Both the position numbers and the translations under genes were made by a program. Below are positions 24,856 to 33,834 of a DNA stretch of 64,000 bases, piece by piece. The notes under the pieces are model-generated. The model had not been told where the DNA came from. It saw only the letters and a list, made by a program, of their open reading frames with translations, and made no database searches. Positions within the stretch are counted from its first letter, which is position 1. Every line of letters starts with the position of its first letter. The stretch lies in assembly GCA_947499095.1 (NCBI GenBank), contig CANMMR010000006.1, positions 62,001 through 126,000 of the forward strand, written 5' to 3'. The stretch is from an uncultured Erythrobacter sp. (GTDB taxonomy: Bacteria > Pseudomonadota > Alphaproteobacteria > Sphingomonadales > Sphingomonadaceae).

Positions 24856-25174
24856 ACGGCAGCTATTCCTGTTTCTGGCTCAATAAGCGGACTGGCAGCT
24901 AGCGGCCCAATTTCAGTCATTCAGCGAGACTATCGCCCGAAGGCAGCTTTGGGGCCGGCTGCGGAAAGGCAGCTTTTATATCTTTGAGCGGATTAAGCGG
25001 ACAGCGACTGCTGACCGAATCGCAAGCGGGTGCATTAGACAATGATCTGGAGAAACCCCTCTTGGTATAGACCTTTGCCGTCGTTAAAACGCCCTTGCAG
25101 GACAGCCAACACGGAGCCGAGAGCCACAAACTAAATCGGTTTACTATTTAGCGCGCCTTTCCTACCATCCAGAG
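24856..25174. other. Intergenic region with dyad, promoter side of the hydrolase gene
   Basis: No gene was found. The region has several GGCAGCTTT-like words (near 24950 and 24972; also near 17565 and 33042 inside the island), probably decayed repeats. Just before the hydrolase, CTAAAT and ATTTAG form an inverted repeat at 25131-25151 with a 9-base spacer. It could be an operator. Confidence 0.4.
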
Positions 25175-26080
25175 ATGGCGAGAGAAACCTTTACGATTGA
25201 GGGCGCAGGCGCGATTTCTCTTACAGCCGAGGCTGAGGGGGATGCCTACGCCATACCCGTCCTTCTTGCGCATGGCGGCGGGCAGACACGGCGCGCGTGG
25301 AGAAGGGTGGTCAGCGAGCTGGCTCAAGCCGGCTTTCGCGCAATCGCCTTCGACATGCGCGGTCACGGAGACAGCGATTGGTCGCCATGCGGAGCTTATG
25401 AAATGCGCGACTTCGCGGCGGATCTGGTCGCTGCAGCGTCGCGCCTGGACCAGAAGCCAGCGCTGGTCGGCGCTTCACTGGGCGGGCTCGCCGGACTGAT
25501 TGCCGAAGGGGAGCTTGCTCCAGGTAGCTTTGCTTCGCTCACATTGGTCGACATTGCCCCGCTTATGGAACCCAGCGGTGTGATGCGCGTGGTTGGTTTC
25601 ATGGAAGAGCATGTCGATAGCGGCTTCGCCTCACCAGAGGAGGCGGCCGACGTGATCGCTCGCTACATGCCGCATCGTCCCAGGCGGGGCGCGAGCGATG
25701 GTCTGAAAAGCTATCTGCGGCAGAAGCCGGATGGGCGCTTCTATTGGCACTGGGACCCTGTGTTTATCCGTAATATAATGTCAGCCAGACAAGGCGACCC
25801 AGACAGCCAAGAACGTCAATCGGCAATGCTGAGCCAAGCTGCGGCGAATCTCACGCTTCCGCTTCACCTCATCCGAGGCGGCTCTAGCGACCTTGTTTCC
25901 GAAGAGGCCGTTTTGCATCTGCGACAACTCGCCCCCCATGCAGAATACACCGATATTGCCGATGCCACGCACATGGTCGTGGGCGATGCGAACGATGCCT
26001 TTTCCGCCGCTATCGTCGATTTCCTAGGGCGCTATCACTCATCCGATACGGCTCAGCCACAGGGGACGAGGGAGCTATGA
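25175..26080 (+). CDS. Alpha/beta hydrolase
   Basis: This 301-residue protein has the alpha/beta-hydrolase order: LLAHGGGQTRRAW (oxyanion loop), FDMRGHGDSDW, the nucleophile elbow GASLGG near residue 100, an acid in IRGGSSDLVSEE, and the His in DATHMVVGD. It lacks a signal peptide, so it acts in the cytoplasm. The substrate is probably an ester or thioester, not defined. It overlaps the thioesterase start as ATGA. An inverted repeat upstream may be its operator. Confidence 0.85.
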   Translation: MARETFTIEGAGAISLTAEAEGDAYAIPVLLAHGGGQTRRAWRRVVSELAQAGFRAIAFDMRGHGDSDWSPCGAYEMRDFAADLVAAASRLDQKPALVGASLGGLAGLIAEGELAPGSFASLTLVDIAPLMEPSGVMRVVGFMEEHVDSGFASPEEAADVIARYMPHRPRRGASDGLKSYLRQKPDGRFYWHWDPVFIRNIMSARQGDPDSQERQSAMLSQAAANLTLPLHLIRGGSSDLVSEEAVLHLRQLAPHAEYTDIADATHMVVGDANDAFSAAIVDFLGRYHSSDTAQPQGTREL

Positions 26081-26571
26081 TCGATCGAGAGCGCTTGCAG
26101 GAAATGCTGAATATCGCGCCGTTTCACCGATGGCTTGGGCTGGAGATTGCAACATGCTCCGACCAGTCAATCTCGATCACCATGCCATGGCGCGAAGAGA
26201 TCGTGTCGAACCCTATGATTGGGTCGGCGCATGGAGGGGTCCTGGCTTCACTGGTCGACCTCACCGGGCTTTATACTCTGCTTGCCGGGGGCGTCGCGGC
26301 GAGAGCGACGGCCGATCTGCATGTCGATTACCACCGTCCTGCAACCTCAGGACCTCTCACTGCTCACGGACAGATCGTGAAGATCGGGCGACAGATTTCG
26401 GTGGCGGAAACCCGGGTTCTCGAGCCCGACGGCAAGTTGGTCGCCAGCGGCAGGGGCGCCTACTTCTCGTCAACCGGATCAATTGATCAGCGCGGCGGGA
26501 CTATTGATCTCGAACAGGCTCTTGCCACCCAAGGCCCAGCGACTTCTGCAGCGCAATCCACGACAGCGTAA
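26077..26571 (+). CDS. PaaI-type hotdog thioesterase
   Basis: This is a 164-residue protein with a single hotdog domain: FHRWLGLEIATCSDQSISITMPW, then NPMIGSAHGGVLASLVDLTGLYTLLA (catalytic HGG), then TADLHVDYHRPATSGPLTAHG and a closing strand. PaaI-like enzymes hydrolyse acyl-CoA or aryl-CoA. ATG overlaps the hydrolase stop (ATGA), so the two act together. The C-terminal tail of about 30 residues overlaps the end of the outer-membrane factor gene by 71 bases on the other strand. Confidence 0.83.
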   Translation: MIDRERLQEMLNIAPFHRWLGLEIATCSDQSISITMPWREEIVSNPMIGSAHGGVLASLVDLTGLYTLLAGGVAARATADLHVDYHRPATSGPLTAHGQIVKIGRQISVAETRVLEPDGKLVASGRGAYFSSTGSIDQRGGTIDLEQALATQGPATSAAQSTTA

Positions 26572-27961
26572 GGGCGCCTCTTGCCCGGACGAGGTCTCCT
26601 GAGGCCTGCTGCTGTTCTCGCAGGGCCCGGTTGAGGTCAGCCTTCGAGATCGCTCCTGCGGCAAAACGTTGGCGGTTCAGGTCTGCCGCGACGTCAGCCT
26701 GCTTCTTGATTTGCATACTGGCAGCGAGCGCAACACGCTGCTGGCCGAAGCGAGCCAAGGCACGTTCGGCGTCTTGCAGTGCCAGAAGCACCGTCTGCTG
26801 GTAATTGGCGACTGCTTCGTTGCGCGCTGCCCCGGCTTGGTCGATCGCAGCGTCTACCCTGCCGAAATCCAGAAAATTCCACTGGAGGCGCGGAATCGCG
26901 AGTGCGGAGAAATCGCCGACATCGACAACGTCGTCCAACGAGGATCCGCCGAGGCCCAGGATCCCCGTGAAGGACAATTTCGGGAACCGCGCCGCCTCGG
27001 CCACCCCGATCCGCGCCGTCGACGCGGCAAGAGACCGTTCGGCCGCCCTTATGTCAGGCCGACGCGCCACCAGGCTTGCCGGATCGCCGATCGCGACCTG
27101 CTCTGGCGGCATGGGAATGGAATGCGCAGTCGTGAGCGCTGCATCAACTGATCCCGGCACCTGTCCGGTCAGTATAGCGAGTGCATCAGACAGGACTGCG
27201 ATATCCGCTTCAGCTTCGGCAAGTTGTGACTTGAGCATCTGCAGTTCGGCATTCGCGGTGCCTACCGGGAAAAGCGGCAATGCACCGCGCTGATAGCGTT
27301 GGTATGTCAGCGCCAGGATCTCTTCCTGCAACGAAATCTGCGCCTCAAATTGTTCTGCGCGGAATTGGGCCTCCCGCAAATTGACGTAGGTGCTGGCCAC
27401 TTGGGCAGTCAACTGGACCTTTGCGTCCTCTGCATTGGCCACCGTTGCAGCAGCTTGGGCATTGCTGGCTTCAATGCGCCTGCGCGAGCCACCGGCGAAC
27501 TCCAGCTCCCAGTTGGCGTTAAGGCCCACATTGAAAAAGCTGAGCGAGTCATCGGTTTCTGCGTCGGAATTGGTTTGCTCTGACGGGGGGGGCGCCCCGC
27601 CTTGAATGTCGAGACCAGGAAGCCGGCCCTGCACGGTGGTGGCCTGTGCCCCAAGCGATGGCATTCGACCCGCACGGTCTTGCCTGATGGATGCCCGGGC
27701 CTGGGCAATGCGCGCCTGCGCTGCGGCGAGCGAAGGGTTGCCGGACAGCGCAGCCTCCACCAGCCGCGTCAACTCGGGATCGCCGAGCAGCAGCCACCAT
27801 TGAGCGACAACCGGATCAGATGCGCTCACATCACTGCCAGCGCGCACAAAGCGAGTGCCCGTGTCTGCTGAAACAACTTCCGGGGGGCCTGCATAATCGG
27901 GCCCTGCCGTGCATCCAGCTAGCAAGGCGATAGTGATAATCGGAGGTAGCAAGTGGCGCAT
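26501..27961 (-). CDS. Outer-membrane efflux lipoprotein (NodT/OMF family)
   Basis: This is a 486-residue protein. The start at 27961 (MRHLLPPIITIALLAGC) gives a lipobox LAG|C, and the frame before it lacks a signal. The two OEP repeats are visible: DPELTRLVEAALSGNPSLAAAQARIAQARA near 75, and DIRAAERSLAASTARIGVAEAARFPKLSF in the second half, each with the long coiled helices of TolC-type ducts. It completes the three-part pump with the next two genes, 10 bases after the permease. Substrate unknown. Confidence 0.9.
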   Translation of the reverse strand: MRHLLPPIITIALLAGCTAGPDYAGPPEVVSADTGTRFVRAGSDVSASDPVVAQWWLLLGDPELTRLVEAALSGNPSLAAAQARIAQARASIRQDRAGRMPSLGAQATTVQGRLPGLDIQGGAPPPSEQTNSDAETDDSLSFFNVGLNANWELEFAGGSRRRIEASNAQAAATVANAEDAKVQLTAQVASTYVNLREAQFRAEQFEAQISLQEEILALTYQRYQRGALPLFPVGTANAELQMLKSQLAEAEADIAVLSDALAILTGQVPGSVDAALTTAHSIPMPPEQVAIGDPASLVARRPDIRAAERSLAASTARIGVAEAARFPKLSFTGILGLGGSSLDDVVDVGDFSALAIPRLQWNFLDFGRVDAAIDQAGAARNEAVANYQQTVLLALQDAERALARFGQQRVALAASMQIKKQADVAADLNRQRFAAGAISKADLNRALREQQQASGDLVRARGALTLSWIALQKSLGLGWQEPVRDQ

Positions 27962-27971
27962 AATCTCGGGC

Positions 27972-29543
27972 TCAGTGCATCGAAAGGGAGACATTTTCCG
28001 GAAGCGGCTTGAGGAACAGAACAAGCGGGACCGTCGCGAGTGTGAGAAGTCCCATCACCAGAAAGACATCATTGTAGGTCATGATGAACGCTTCGCGCTG
28101 GAGAGTGCCGCCGAGTGCCGCCATCGCTCGTTCCATATCGCCCAAGCTTCGCGCCAGTCCGTCGAGATAGGTCTGCAGCGAAACGCTGTTCGCATTCAGC
28201 GTTTCTTCCATGCGCCTCGTATGGTGCCAAATTCGCTGGTCCTGGAACGAAGCGAGGGCCGAGAGGGCGAATGATCCGCCAAGATTGCGGGCCGCGTTGA
28301 AAATGCCCGAGGCATCGCCCGCGTCTTCCTTTGCCACCGACGCAACCGTTGCCTGATTCAGGAACATCATCGCAAGTATCATTCCGGCCCCGCGGATAAG
28401 CTGACTTTCAGTGAAGACAGCGCCGCCGGATTCGGCGGTCAGACTCGTGCTGACAAAGCAGCTGATCGCCATCAGCAGCATTCCGGTGCCGACGGCAATG
28501 CGGATGTCCACCTTGCGGATCATCAGGGGCAGAACCGGCATCAGGAGAAAGGCCGGGACACCCATCCAGAAGATGACCAGTCCCGTCTGAAAAGCATTAT
28601 AGTCAGAGATGATCGCCAGAAACTGCGGGATGACGTAGGTCGAACCATACATCACCATACCCAGGGCGAGCGCCATGATCGCGACGCTGGCGAACTGTCG
28701 ATTGAACAAGAGCTGCAACTTCAAGACTGGCTTGCGTGCCTTCACCTGTCCGTAGATCAGCGAGGCAAATCCGACGACTGTGATGATTGTGAGCCAGCGA
28801 ATGAGAGAGGATTCAAACCATTCCTCGCGGTGGCCCTCCTCAAGGACGACCGTAAGTCCGCCCAGCCCCAAGATAAGCCCGACAATGCCCGCCCAATCGG
28901 CGTCCGTGAGATATTCCCACTTGGGCTTCTCGTGAGGCAGCCCGATAAACAGCAAGAGCAGCAGGATTGCGCAGACTGGCACATTGACGAAAAAGGCATA
29001 GTGCCAGCTCAGGTTCTCGGTCAGCCAGCCGCCGATCAATGGCCCCATCACGGGGCCAAGAACCACAGTCATGCCGAACAGGGCCATTCCGATTGGCTGT
29101 TGGTGCGGCGGCAATCGTTTAGCCACAATAGTCATTGCGGTCGGAATGAGCACGCCGCCCGTGAAGCCCTGACCCGTGCGGCCGATGATCATTGTCGTAA
29201 GGTCGGTTGCAATCCCACACAGCACCGAAAAGGCGGTGAACGCGCTGACCGCGATGATGAGGAGGGTTCGCAGACCGAACAGCCGTTCCAGCCAAGCGCT
29301 CAGCGGAATGACGACAATCTCAGCAACGAGAAATGACGTAGCAATCCAGGTGCCTTCGGCGCCTGTGGCACCGATCTCGCCCTGAATGACGGGGAGTGCG
29401 GAATTGACGATTGATATGTCCAGCGTCGCGAGCATGGCGCCAAGCGCGCCCGCGGCCACAGCGACCCAGGCAGTAACGTCTGCGTTCTTTCGGCTCCCGG
29501 CCGGCCCGATCGAAGTGTCCTGCGCTGCCAGTATCTCGGTCAT
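27972..29543 (-). CDS. emrB: DHA2-family drug:H+ antiporter (EmrB-like), 14 helices
   Basis: This 523-residue MFS permease has motif C region GPVMGPLIGGWL, motif A-like SAWLERLFGLRTLLI, the early motif LDISIVNSALPVIQGEIGATG, and 14 hydrophobic segments. EmrB-type permeases couple proton entry to drug or fatty-acid export through EmrA and an OMF. It overlaps emrA by four bases (ATGA). It belongs to an OMF-EmrB-EmrA operon controlled in all likelihood by the divergent MarR gene. Confidence 0.92.
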   Translation of the reverse strand: MTEILAAQDTSIGPAGSRKNADVTAWVAVAAGALGAMLATLDISIVNSALPVIQGEIGATGAEGTWIATSFLVAEIVVIPLSAWLERLFGLRTLLIIAVSAFTAFSVLCGIATDLTTMIIGRTGQGFTGGVLIPTAMTIVAKRLPPHQQPIGMALFGMTVVLGPVMGPLIGGWLTENLSWHYAFFVNVPVCAILLLLLFIGLPHEKPKWEYLTDADWAGIVGLILGLGGLTVVLEEGHREEWFESSLIRWLTIITVVGFASLIYGQVKARKPVLKLQLLFNRQFASVAIMALALGMVMYGSTYVIPQFLAIISDYNAFQTGLVIFWMGVPAFLLMPVLPLMIRKVDIRIAVGTGMLLMAISCFVSTSLTAESGGAVFTESQLIRGAGMILAMMFLNQATVASVAKEDAGDASGIFNAARNLGGSFALSALASFQDQRIWHHTRRMEETLNANSVSLQTYLDGLARSLGDMERAMAALGGTLQREAFIMTYNDVFLVMGLLTLATVPLVLFLKPLPENVSLSMH

Positions 29544-30667
29544 TGAGTCCGGCTCGAGATCTCTTCCAATTCGCCGGCAGCATTCCGAGTGTCGACGGTA
29601 GCCACTACCGACATGCCGGGAACGAGCAGACGCCGCACTTCAGGGGGAGCATCGATAGCGATGCGGACGGGTATCCGTTGAACGATCTTGGTAAAGTTGC
29701 CGGTGGCATTTTCGGGGGGGAGGATGGAAAATTCCGCGCCCGTTCCCGGCGATATGCTGTCCACTCGTCCCGCGATCTCAAGGTCTGGCAGGGCGTCAAC
29801 TTCGAGCCTGACGCTTTGGCCGGCCCGGATCAGGCCGACCTGCGTTTCCTTGAAGTTTGCCGTCACGTAGATCGCCCTCACCGGAACCACCGTCATCAAA
29901 CGTTGACCCGGTTGCACGAACTGGCCCACCCTCACCGAGAGATCGCCGACGCGGCCGGCCTTGCTGGCGCGCAGCAAGGTCGATTCAACCGTAAGGTCGG
30001 CTGTTTCCAGCTGAGCGCGAGCAGCGTCCGCCTGCGCCTGGGTCTGGTTGATCTGCTCGAACAGGGTCCCTCGGCGCGCGGTCGCGGCAGCCACCGCCGC
30101 CTGCGCAGCGGCGAGGTCGGCCCGCGCTTGCCGCGCCTGCGCCTCATACTGGTCTAGCTTTTCCCGCGGTTCGGCTCCTGTCGCGGCAAGGGGCCGATAT
30201 CGCGCCACCTGGTCGTTCGCGAGGTCCAGTGCTGCGCGCGCGGCGGCGAGATGGCCCCGCGCCTGGCGAATGGCTGCATCCTGTTCGGCTACCTGAGAAC
30301 GGATTGTGTCGGCACCGGCCAGGGTCGCAGCGATCTGTGCGCGCGCCTGCTGCGCTTGCGCCTGATAATCCCGCAGATCCAGTTGTACGAGGGCTCCGCC
30401 GCGAGCAACCTGCTCGTTCTCCCCCACGAAGACCTCTTCGACGTATCCCGCTACCTTGGAAGAGATAACGACGCTGTCGGCAGCGACATAGGCGTTATCG
30501 GTCGTCTGCATGTACTGTCCGTAGGTTACGTGCCGGTAGTACCACCAGATCCCGCCAAGCAGCACGGCAAGACCAACGATGATTAGCACGATGTGCAAGC
30601 CACGCCGCGATTGCGGTTTCGTTGGGGTTGTGCCCTTCTGCTCCGGTTGGTTGGAGTTATCGGTCAT
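29540..30667 (-). CDS. emrA: HlyD/EmrA-type periplasmic adaptor
   Basis: This 375-residue protein has an N-terminal cytoplasmic segment, one helix (GLHIVLIIVGLAVLLGGIWWY), a lipoyl half with GYVEEVFVGENEQVARGGALVQLD, a coiled-coil hairpin of about 100-215, then the barrel domain TLLRASKAGRVGDLSVRVGQFVQPGQ. It links EmrB to the OMF across the periplasm. ATG 30667 is the first gene of the operon, facing marR across a 125-base region. Confidence 0.92.
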   Translation of the reverse strand: MTDNSNQPEQKGTTPTKPQSRRGLHIVLIIVGLAVLLGGIWWYYRHVTYGQYMQTTDNAYVAADSVVISSKVAGYVEEVFVGENEQVARGGALVQLDLRDYQAQAQQARAQIAATLAGADTIRSQVAEQDAAIRQARGHLAAARAALDLANDQVARYRPLAATGAEPREKLDQYEAQARQARADLAAAQAAVAAATARRGTLFEQINQTQAQADAARAQLETADLTVESTLLRASKAGRVGDLSVRVGQFVQPGQRLMTVVPVRAIYVTANFKETQVGLIRAGQSVRLEVDALPDLEIAGRVDSISPGTGAEFSILPPENATGNFTKIVQRIPVRIAIDAPPEVRRLLVPGMSVVATVDTRNAAGELEEISSRTQ

Positions 30668-30792
30668 CTGACTCTTTCGGCAGCCTCAGTAAAAGGTGAA
30701 CGCGTCTCGCGCCCTATGAGCCGTGAGTCAGATAGTAAAGGCATTTAGCAGTTTGCATTTGGGCATCCGAGGCTATCCGACTACACAGCGCT

Positions 30793-31284
30793 ATGGATGA
30801 AAAACCAGATACCATGTCACGGTCTCAGCGTCGACAGAAGGTCATCACCGATGATGACCGCATTCTCTATCTTATGGACGAGATCAGTCGCGGCGCGCGC
30901 AGAGTGTACGATGCGAGGGTCGCCAGGATCGGTCTCAATCAGACACAGTGGAGGATCATCGGACAACTTCTTCGCGATCCTGCCCTTACGCAGGCTGAAA
31001 TCGCCAAGAAACTGGAACTGGAATCGGCGACCATCGGCCAGGCGGTTGCATGTCTTTGCGCACGCGGGCTGATGAAAAGGCTTCGAGCTGAGACGGATCG
31101 GCGAGCGTGGCAGCTCATCCTCACGGAGCAGCTTGACGATCTGCTGCCCGAACTGAGAGGCTCCGCGGATAGGCTTCATGGTCTGCTTTGGCGCGACATT
31201 GCCGCCGACGAGAAGCAAACGTTGCAGCAGACTCTTGAAAGGGTATCGGAAAATCTGGACCAACTCCGGGCCGAGGCTGAGTAA
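30793..31284 (+). CDS. MarR-family transcriptional regulator
   Basis: This 163-residue protein has the MarR winged helix: LNQTQWRIIGQLLRDPALTQAEIAKKLELESATIGQAVACLCARGLMKRL, then RRAWQLILTEQ with the wing. Its position, divergent from emrAB-OMF, points to control of that operon by binding the shared region; ligand unknown. The stop is four bases before the ATG of the ABC1 kinase gene, so the two are co-transcribed. Confidence 0.88.
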   Translation: MDEKPDTMSRSQRRQKVITDDDRILYLMDEISRGARRVYDARVARIGLNQTQWRIIGQLLRDPALTQAEIAKKLELESATIGQAVACLCARGLMKRLRAETDRRAWQLILTEQLDDLLPELRGSADRLHGLLWRDIAADEKQTLQQTLERVSENLDQLRAEAE

Positions 31285-31288
31285 AATC

Positions 31289-32875
31289 ATGGCATCGCCC
31301 CCGGAAAAGCCTATCAGCAGCATCGCTCGCGCCGCGGAGATCGGCCAAATCCTAATGAGGCACGGCGCGAAGAATCTCGCCGGAGCCCTCGGATTTATTC
31401 CCTCTTCGAGCAATGTCATCGATCCTCGCGAATTTCGTCCGGCTGCAGTTGTCGCGTTCCTCCGTGACATCGGGCCAGTTGGTATAAAGCTGGGGCAGCT
31501 CCTCGCCACCCGAAGCGATCTGTTTACCGAACACTGGATCACGGCATTCTCAACCCTGCACGATCAGGTGTCGCCAGTGCGCTTCGCAGATATCGAGCCC
31601 GTACTTGCTTCAAGCTGGGGTGAGGACTGGCGGAACGACTTTGCGCAGTTCGACGAACAGCCTTTGGCGTCCGCCTCGATTGCACAGACCTATTCCGCCA
31701 AGCTACGGGACGGTAGCGAGGTCATCGTGAAGGTTCGCCGCCCGGGCACCGCCGCGCGCATGGAAGCCGATGTGCGCCTGCTTGTCCGTCTTGCCGAGAT
31801 CGCAGAAGCACGCTCGCCTGACATCGCGCGTTACCGGCCAGTCGAGTTTCTGCGGACCTTCGGCCGCAATCTAGCCTGGGAGATGGACCTCGCTGCGGAA
31901 TCCCGAGCCTGCGAGCGGATCGGCGCATATCTCGATACCATCGGCGTCAGGACCCCGGCCATCCATTGGGAACTGACCGGGCTGCGGGTGAACGTTCAGG
32001 AACGCCTGTACGGCAGGCCCGCGTCTTCGCTGGGCAGCCCATCCGGCGACCCGCGGGTGGCGGCTTTCGCTAAAAGCTATGCCAACGCTGTCCTGCGAAT
32101 GATCATCCTGAACAGCGAATTCCACGGCGACCCTCATCCCGGCAATGTTTTCCTGATCGGCGAGCAGGATGTCGGCTTCATCGACTTCGGATCAGTCGGG
32201 ACGCTCACCAAGACGAGGCGCGACGAGATCGTTCGGCTCGTGCTTGCGATCGCTGGCGAGGAAACGAGCGAAGTCGCGGATGTCCTGCTCGCATGGGCGG
32301 GGGAGCCGAAGGTGGATCGCGATGCGCTCGCGGTGGATCTGGATCAGTTGATCGGAGAGTTCAGGGGGACCGTGCTATCTGGCATCGAGTTCTCGCAGAT
32401 TTTTTCCCGCGTTTTCGATCTGTTGCGGGATTATCGACTGGTTCTGCCACCTGATCTGGCCATTCTTCTGCGTACCTTGTTGACTGCAGAGGGCTTCGTC
32501 CGATCGCTGGCACCGGACTACAACATCGCCGAAGAGACCCGGCCGATCATGACGGAGCTTCTCGCCGAGCGGTTCTCGCTCGCTAGCGCTCGGTCGGGTT
32601 TGAAGAAACTTCGCGGTCAGCTGCTGGGGTTGTCGGCGTCCTTGCCCGACATACTTGCCACTGCGAACTCGATCGCAAGGTCAGGATATGTGCCGGTTCA
32701 GCTCGATCCGCTCAGTATCGAGCAGCTCGCTGGACTTCGCAATGAGCGTCAGTCCTTGAAAGGCCCTCTAGCTGCCGCATTGATCGTGGCTAGCGCATTG
32801 CTTGTCGATCAATCCTGGCTTCTGGCTGGCGGCGCGCTTGTGATTGCTGGGGTGGTGCTCATCCGAAAATCATAA
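31289..32875 (+). CDS. ABC1/AarF/UbiB-family atypical kinase
   Basis: This 528-residue protein has the family marks: GPVGIKLGQLLATRSD (KxGQ), SASIAQTYSAKLRDGSEVIVKVRRPG (Ala-rich loop plus Lys), EMDLAAESRA (ExD), GDPHPGNVFLIG and IDFGSVG (metal site). C-terminal helices (LAAALIVASALLV and on) resemble UbiB membrane anchors. Such proteins aid ubiquinone synthesis or lipid handling. This one sits on the island behind marR, so it is likely an extra copy linked to efflux or membrane stress. ATG 31289 is chosen over the longer frame, which overlaps marR. Confidence 0.85.
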   Translation: MASPPEKPISSIARAAEIGQILMRHGAKNLAGALGFIPSSSNVIDPREFRPAAVVAFLRDIGPVGIKLGQLLATRSDLFTEHWITAFSTLHDQVSPVRFADIEPVLASSWGEDWRNDFAQFDEQPLASASIAQTYSAKLRDGSEVIVKVRRPGTAARMEADVRLLVRLAEIAEARSPDIARYRPVEFLRTFGRNLAWEMDLAAESRACERIGAYLDTIGVRTPAIHWELTGLRVNVQERLYGRPASSLGSPSGDPRVAAFAKSYANAVLRMIILNSEFHGDPHPGNVFLIGEQDVGFIDFGSVGTLTKTRRDEIVRLVLAIAGEETSEVADVLLAWAGEPKVDRDALAVDLDQLIGEFRGTVLSGIEFSQIFSRVFDLLRDYRLVLPPDLAILLRTLLTAEGFVRSLAPDYNIAEETRPIMTELLAERFSLASARSGLKKLRGQLLGLSASLPDILATANSIARSGYVPVQLDPLSIEQLAGLRNERQSLKGPLAAALIVASALLVDQSWLLAGGALVIAGVVLIRKS

Positions 32876-33432
32876 TGAAGGAGCAATTTAATTCGTGCAC
32901 GGTCACGTTAGGGCAAAGCCGAACTTAATGAGGATTTCATGCGCCTCACTTCAGCGACCAAAACGCACTGAGAAGAAAAATTTTTCGACCTATTGCGATT
33001 GAAGGCTTATTTTCCTCAATCAGACGAAACTTTGGAACGGCAGCTTTCAGGCTTGTCCTCGCCTGACTTTATGGCCGCTATTGGGGCGCCTTGCTGCCGG
33101 AGCTTGGTACTCGCCTCGACGGCGGCTTTCGCGGCTTAGCCTCCTGAAAGCGGACCGGAAGCTTCCCACCCCGTTTCGGTCATCCTCTGACGACGTCACG
33201 AAATCCAAAAGCTCTCGCTGCGAGTTCTCGGCTAACCTCGATGGTGAAGGGGCAAGGAGGTCCAGCGCGGGTCACTTTCGAGAAAACTTTCCTATGAAAG
33301 CGCTTTCGGTAGGAAACCGCTCAAACCGGACCTCCGGTGAATTTAGGTCCTGCGTGGGTGAAGGGACTATCCGCTCTCCAAGGATGGTTGGAACCCTCGG
33401 AAAACCTAGTGATCCCGCCCTATCTTCCCTTG
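32876..33432. other. Right end of the island, non-coding
   Basis: About 560 bases lie between the ABC1 kinase and attR. Frames present (for example 33081-33470) lack ribosome sites and run into attR; none looks coding. A GGCAGCTTT word near 33042 matches others in the island. Base composition falls near 32880-33020 (A/T-rich). Confidence 0.4.
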
Positions 33433-33480
33433 CATTCGTAATGATGGGGTCACGTGTTCGAGTCACGTAAGCGGCACCAC
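33433..33480 (+). repeat. attR: 48-bp copy of the tRNA-Thr 3' half
   Basis: This is identical to 16692-16739. It holds only the anticodon loop through CCA, so it is not a working tRNA gene. It marks the right boundary of the island. Confidence 0.9.
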
Positions 33481-33483
33481 TTT

Positions 33484-33834
33484 TCATGAACCGCACAAAA
33501 CCGCCACTTCTTGACCACCCCAATCCTGATTGCTGAGAACTTTTTTGTGAGCAAAGTCCGCCAAATCAGCTTCGCTCGCCCGTTTCGGACCCTCGAGATT
33601 TGCTAGAAAACCGAAGAACTGCTTTTGATGAATGACACTGCCGGTTGATTTTTGGTTTCTGCTGAGCCGCGCAGCTATGCAGTGGAGCGCGCCGTTTTCC
33701 CCGTTGTCGCATGAAATTCGCGAAGCGATGATGATCGGATCGTCTCGACGACGGCCATCATGAGAGAAGTACCGAAAGCCGTCGCTCGGGTAAGTAACGG
33801 AACCTTGTACGCTTTTTGCAAGATGGCAGTTCAA
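33484..33834 (-). CDS. Short hypothetical frame beside attR
   Basis: A 116-codon frame starts with a TTG that overlaps the TGA of the PilZ-XRE gene and ends three bases from attR. It contains VTYPSDGFRYFSHDGRRRDD and a helical C-terminal part. No domain is recognised and the start is weak, so it may be a remnant of a gene cut when the island inserted, or noise. Confidence 0.3.
   Translation of the reverse strand: MNCHLAKSVQGSVTYPSDGFRYFSHDGRRRDDPIIIASRISCDNGENGALHCIAARLSRNQKSTGSVIHQKQFFGFLANLEGPKRASEADLADFAHKKVLSNQDWGGQEVAVLCGS

Larger units (their letters stand above)
16692..33480. mobile_element. tRNA-Thr-integrated genomic island, about 16.7 kb
   Basis: The island is bounded by perfect 48-bp direct repeats derived from tRNA-Thr and contains a tyrosine recombinase (23086-24243) with a full catalytic set. 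The left half holds an Mrr-type endonuclease, a possible HEPN protein, a broken XRE gene, DUF4230, two small paralogues and a RepA-like ATPase. The right half holds a hydrolase/thioesterase pair, EmrAB-OMF efflux with MarR, and an ABC1 kinase. No conjugation genes were seen, so it would need help to move between cells. The integrase lies mid-island rather than next to an att site, which hints at later acquisition of the right half. Confidence 0.85.

Noticed and set aside
16740..33432. The island as a prophage
   Set aside because: No capsid, terminase, tail or lysis genes; only an integrase and a RepA-like ATPase.
33433..33480. A second tRNA-Thr gene
   Set aside because: Only the anticodon-to-CCA half is present; the acceptor 5' strand and D arm are missing, so it is an attachment-site copy.
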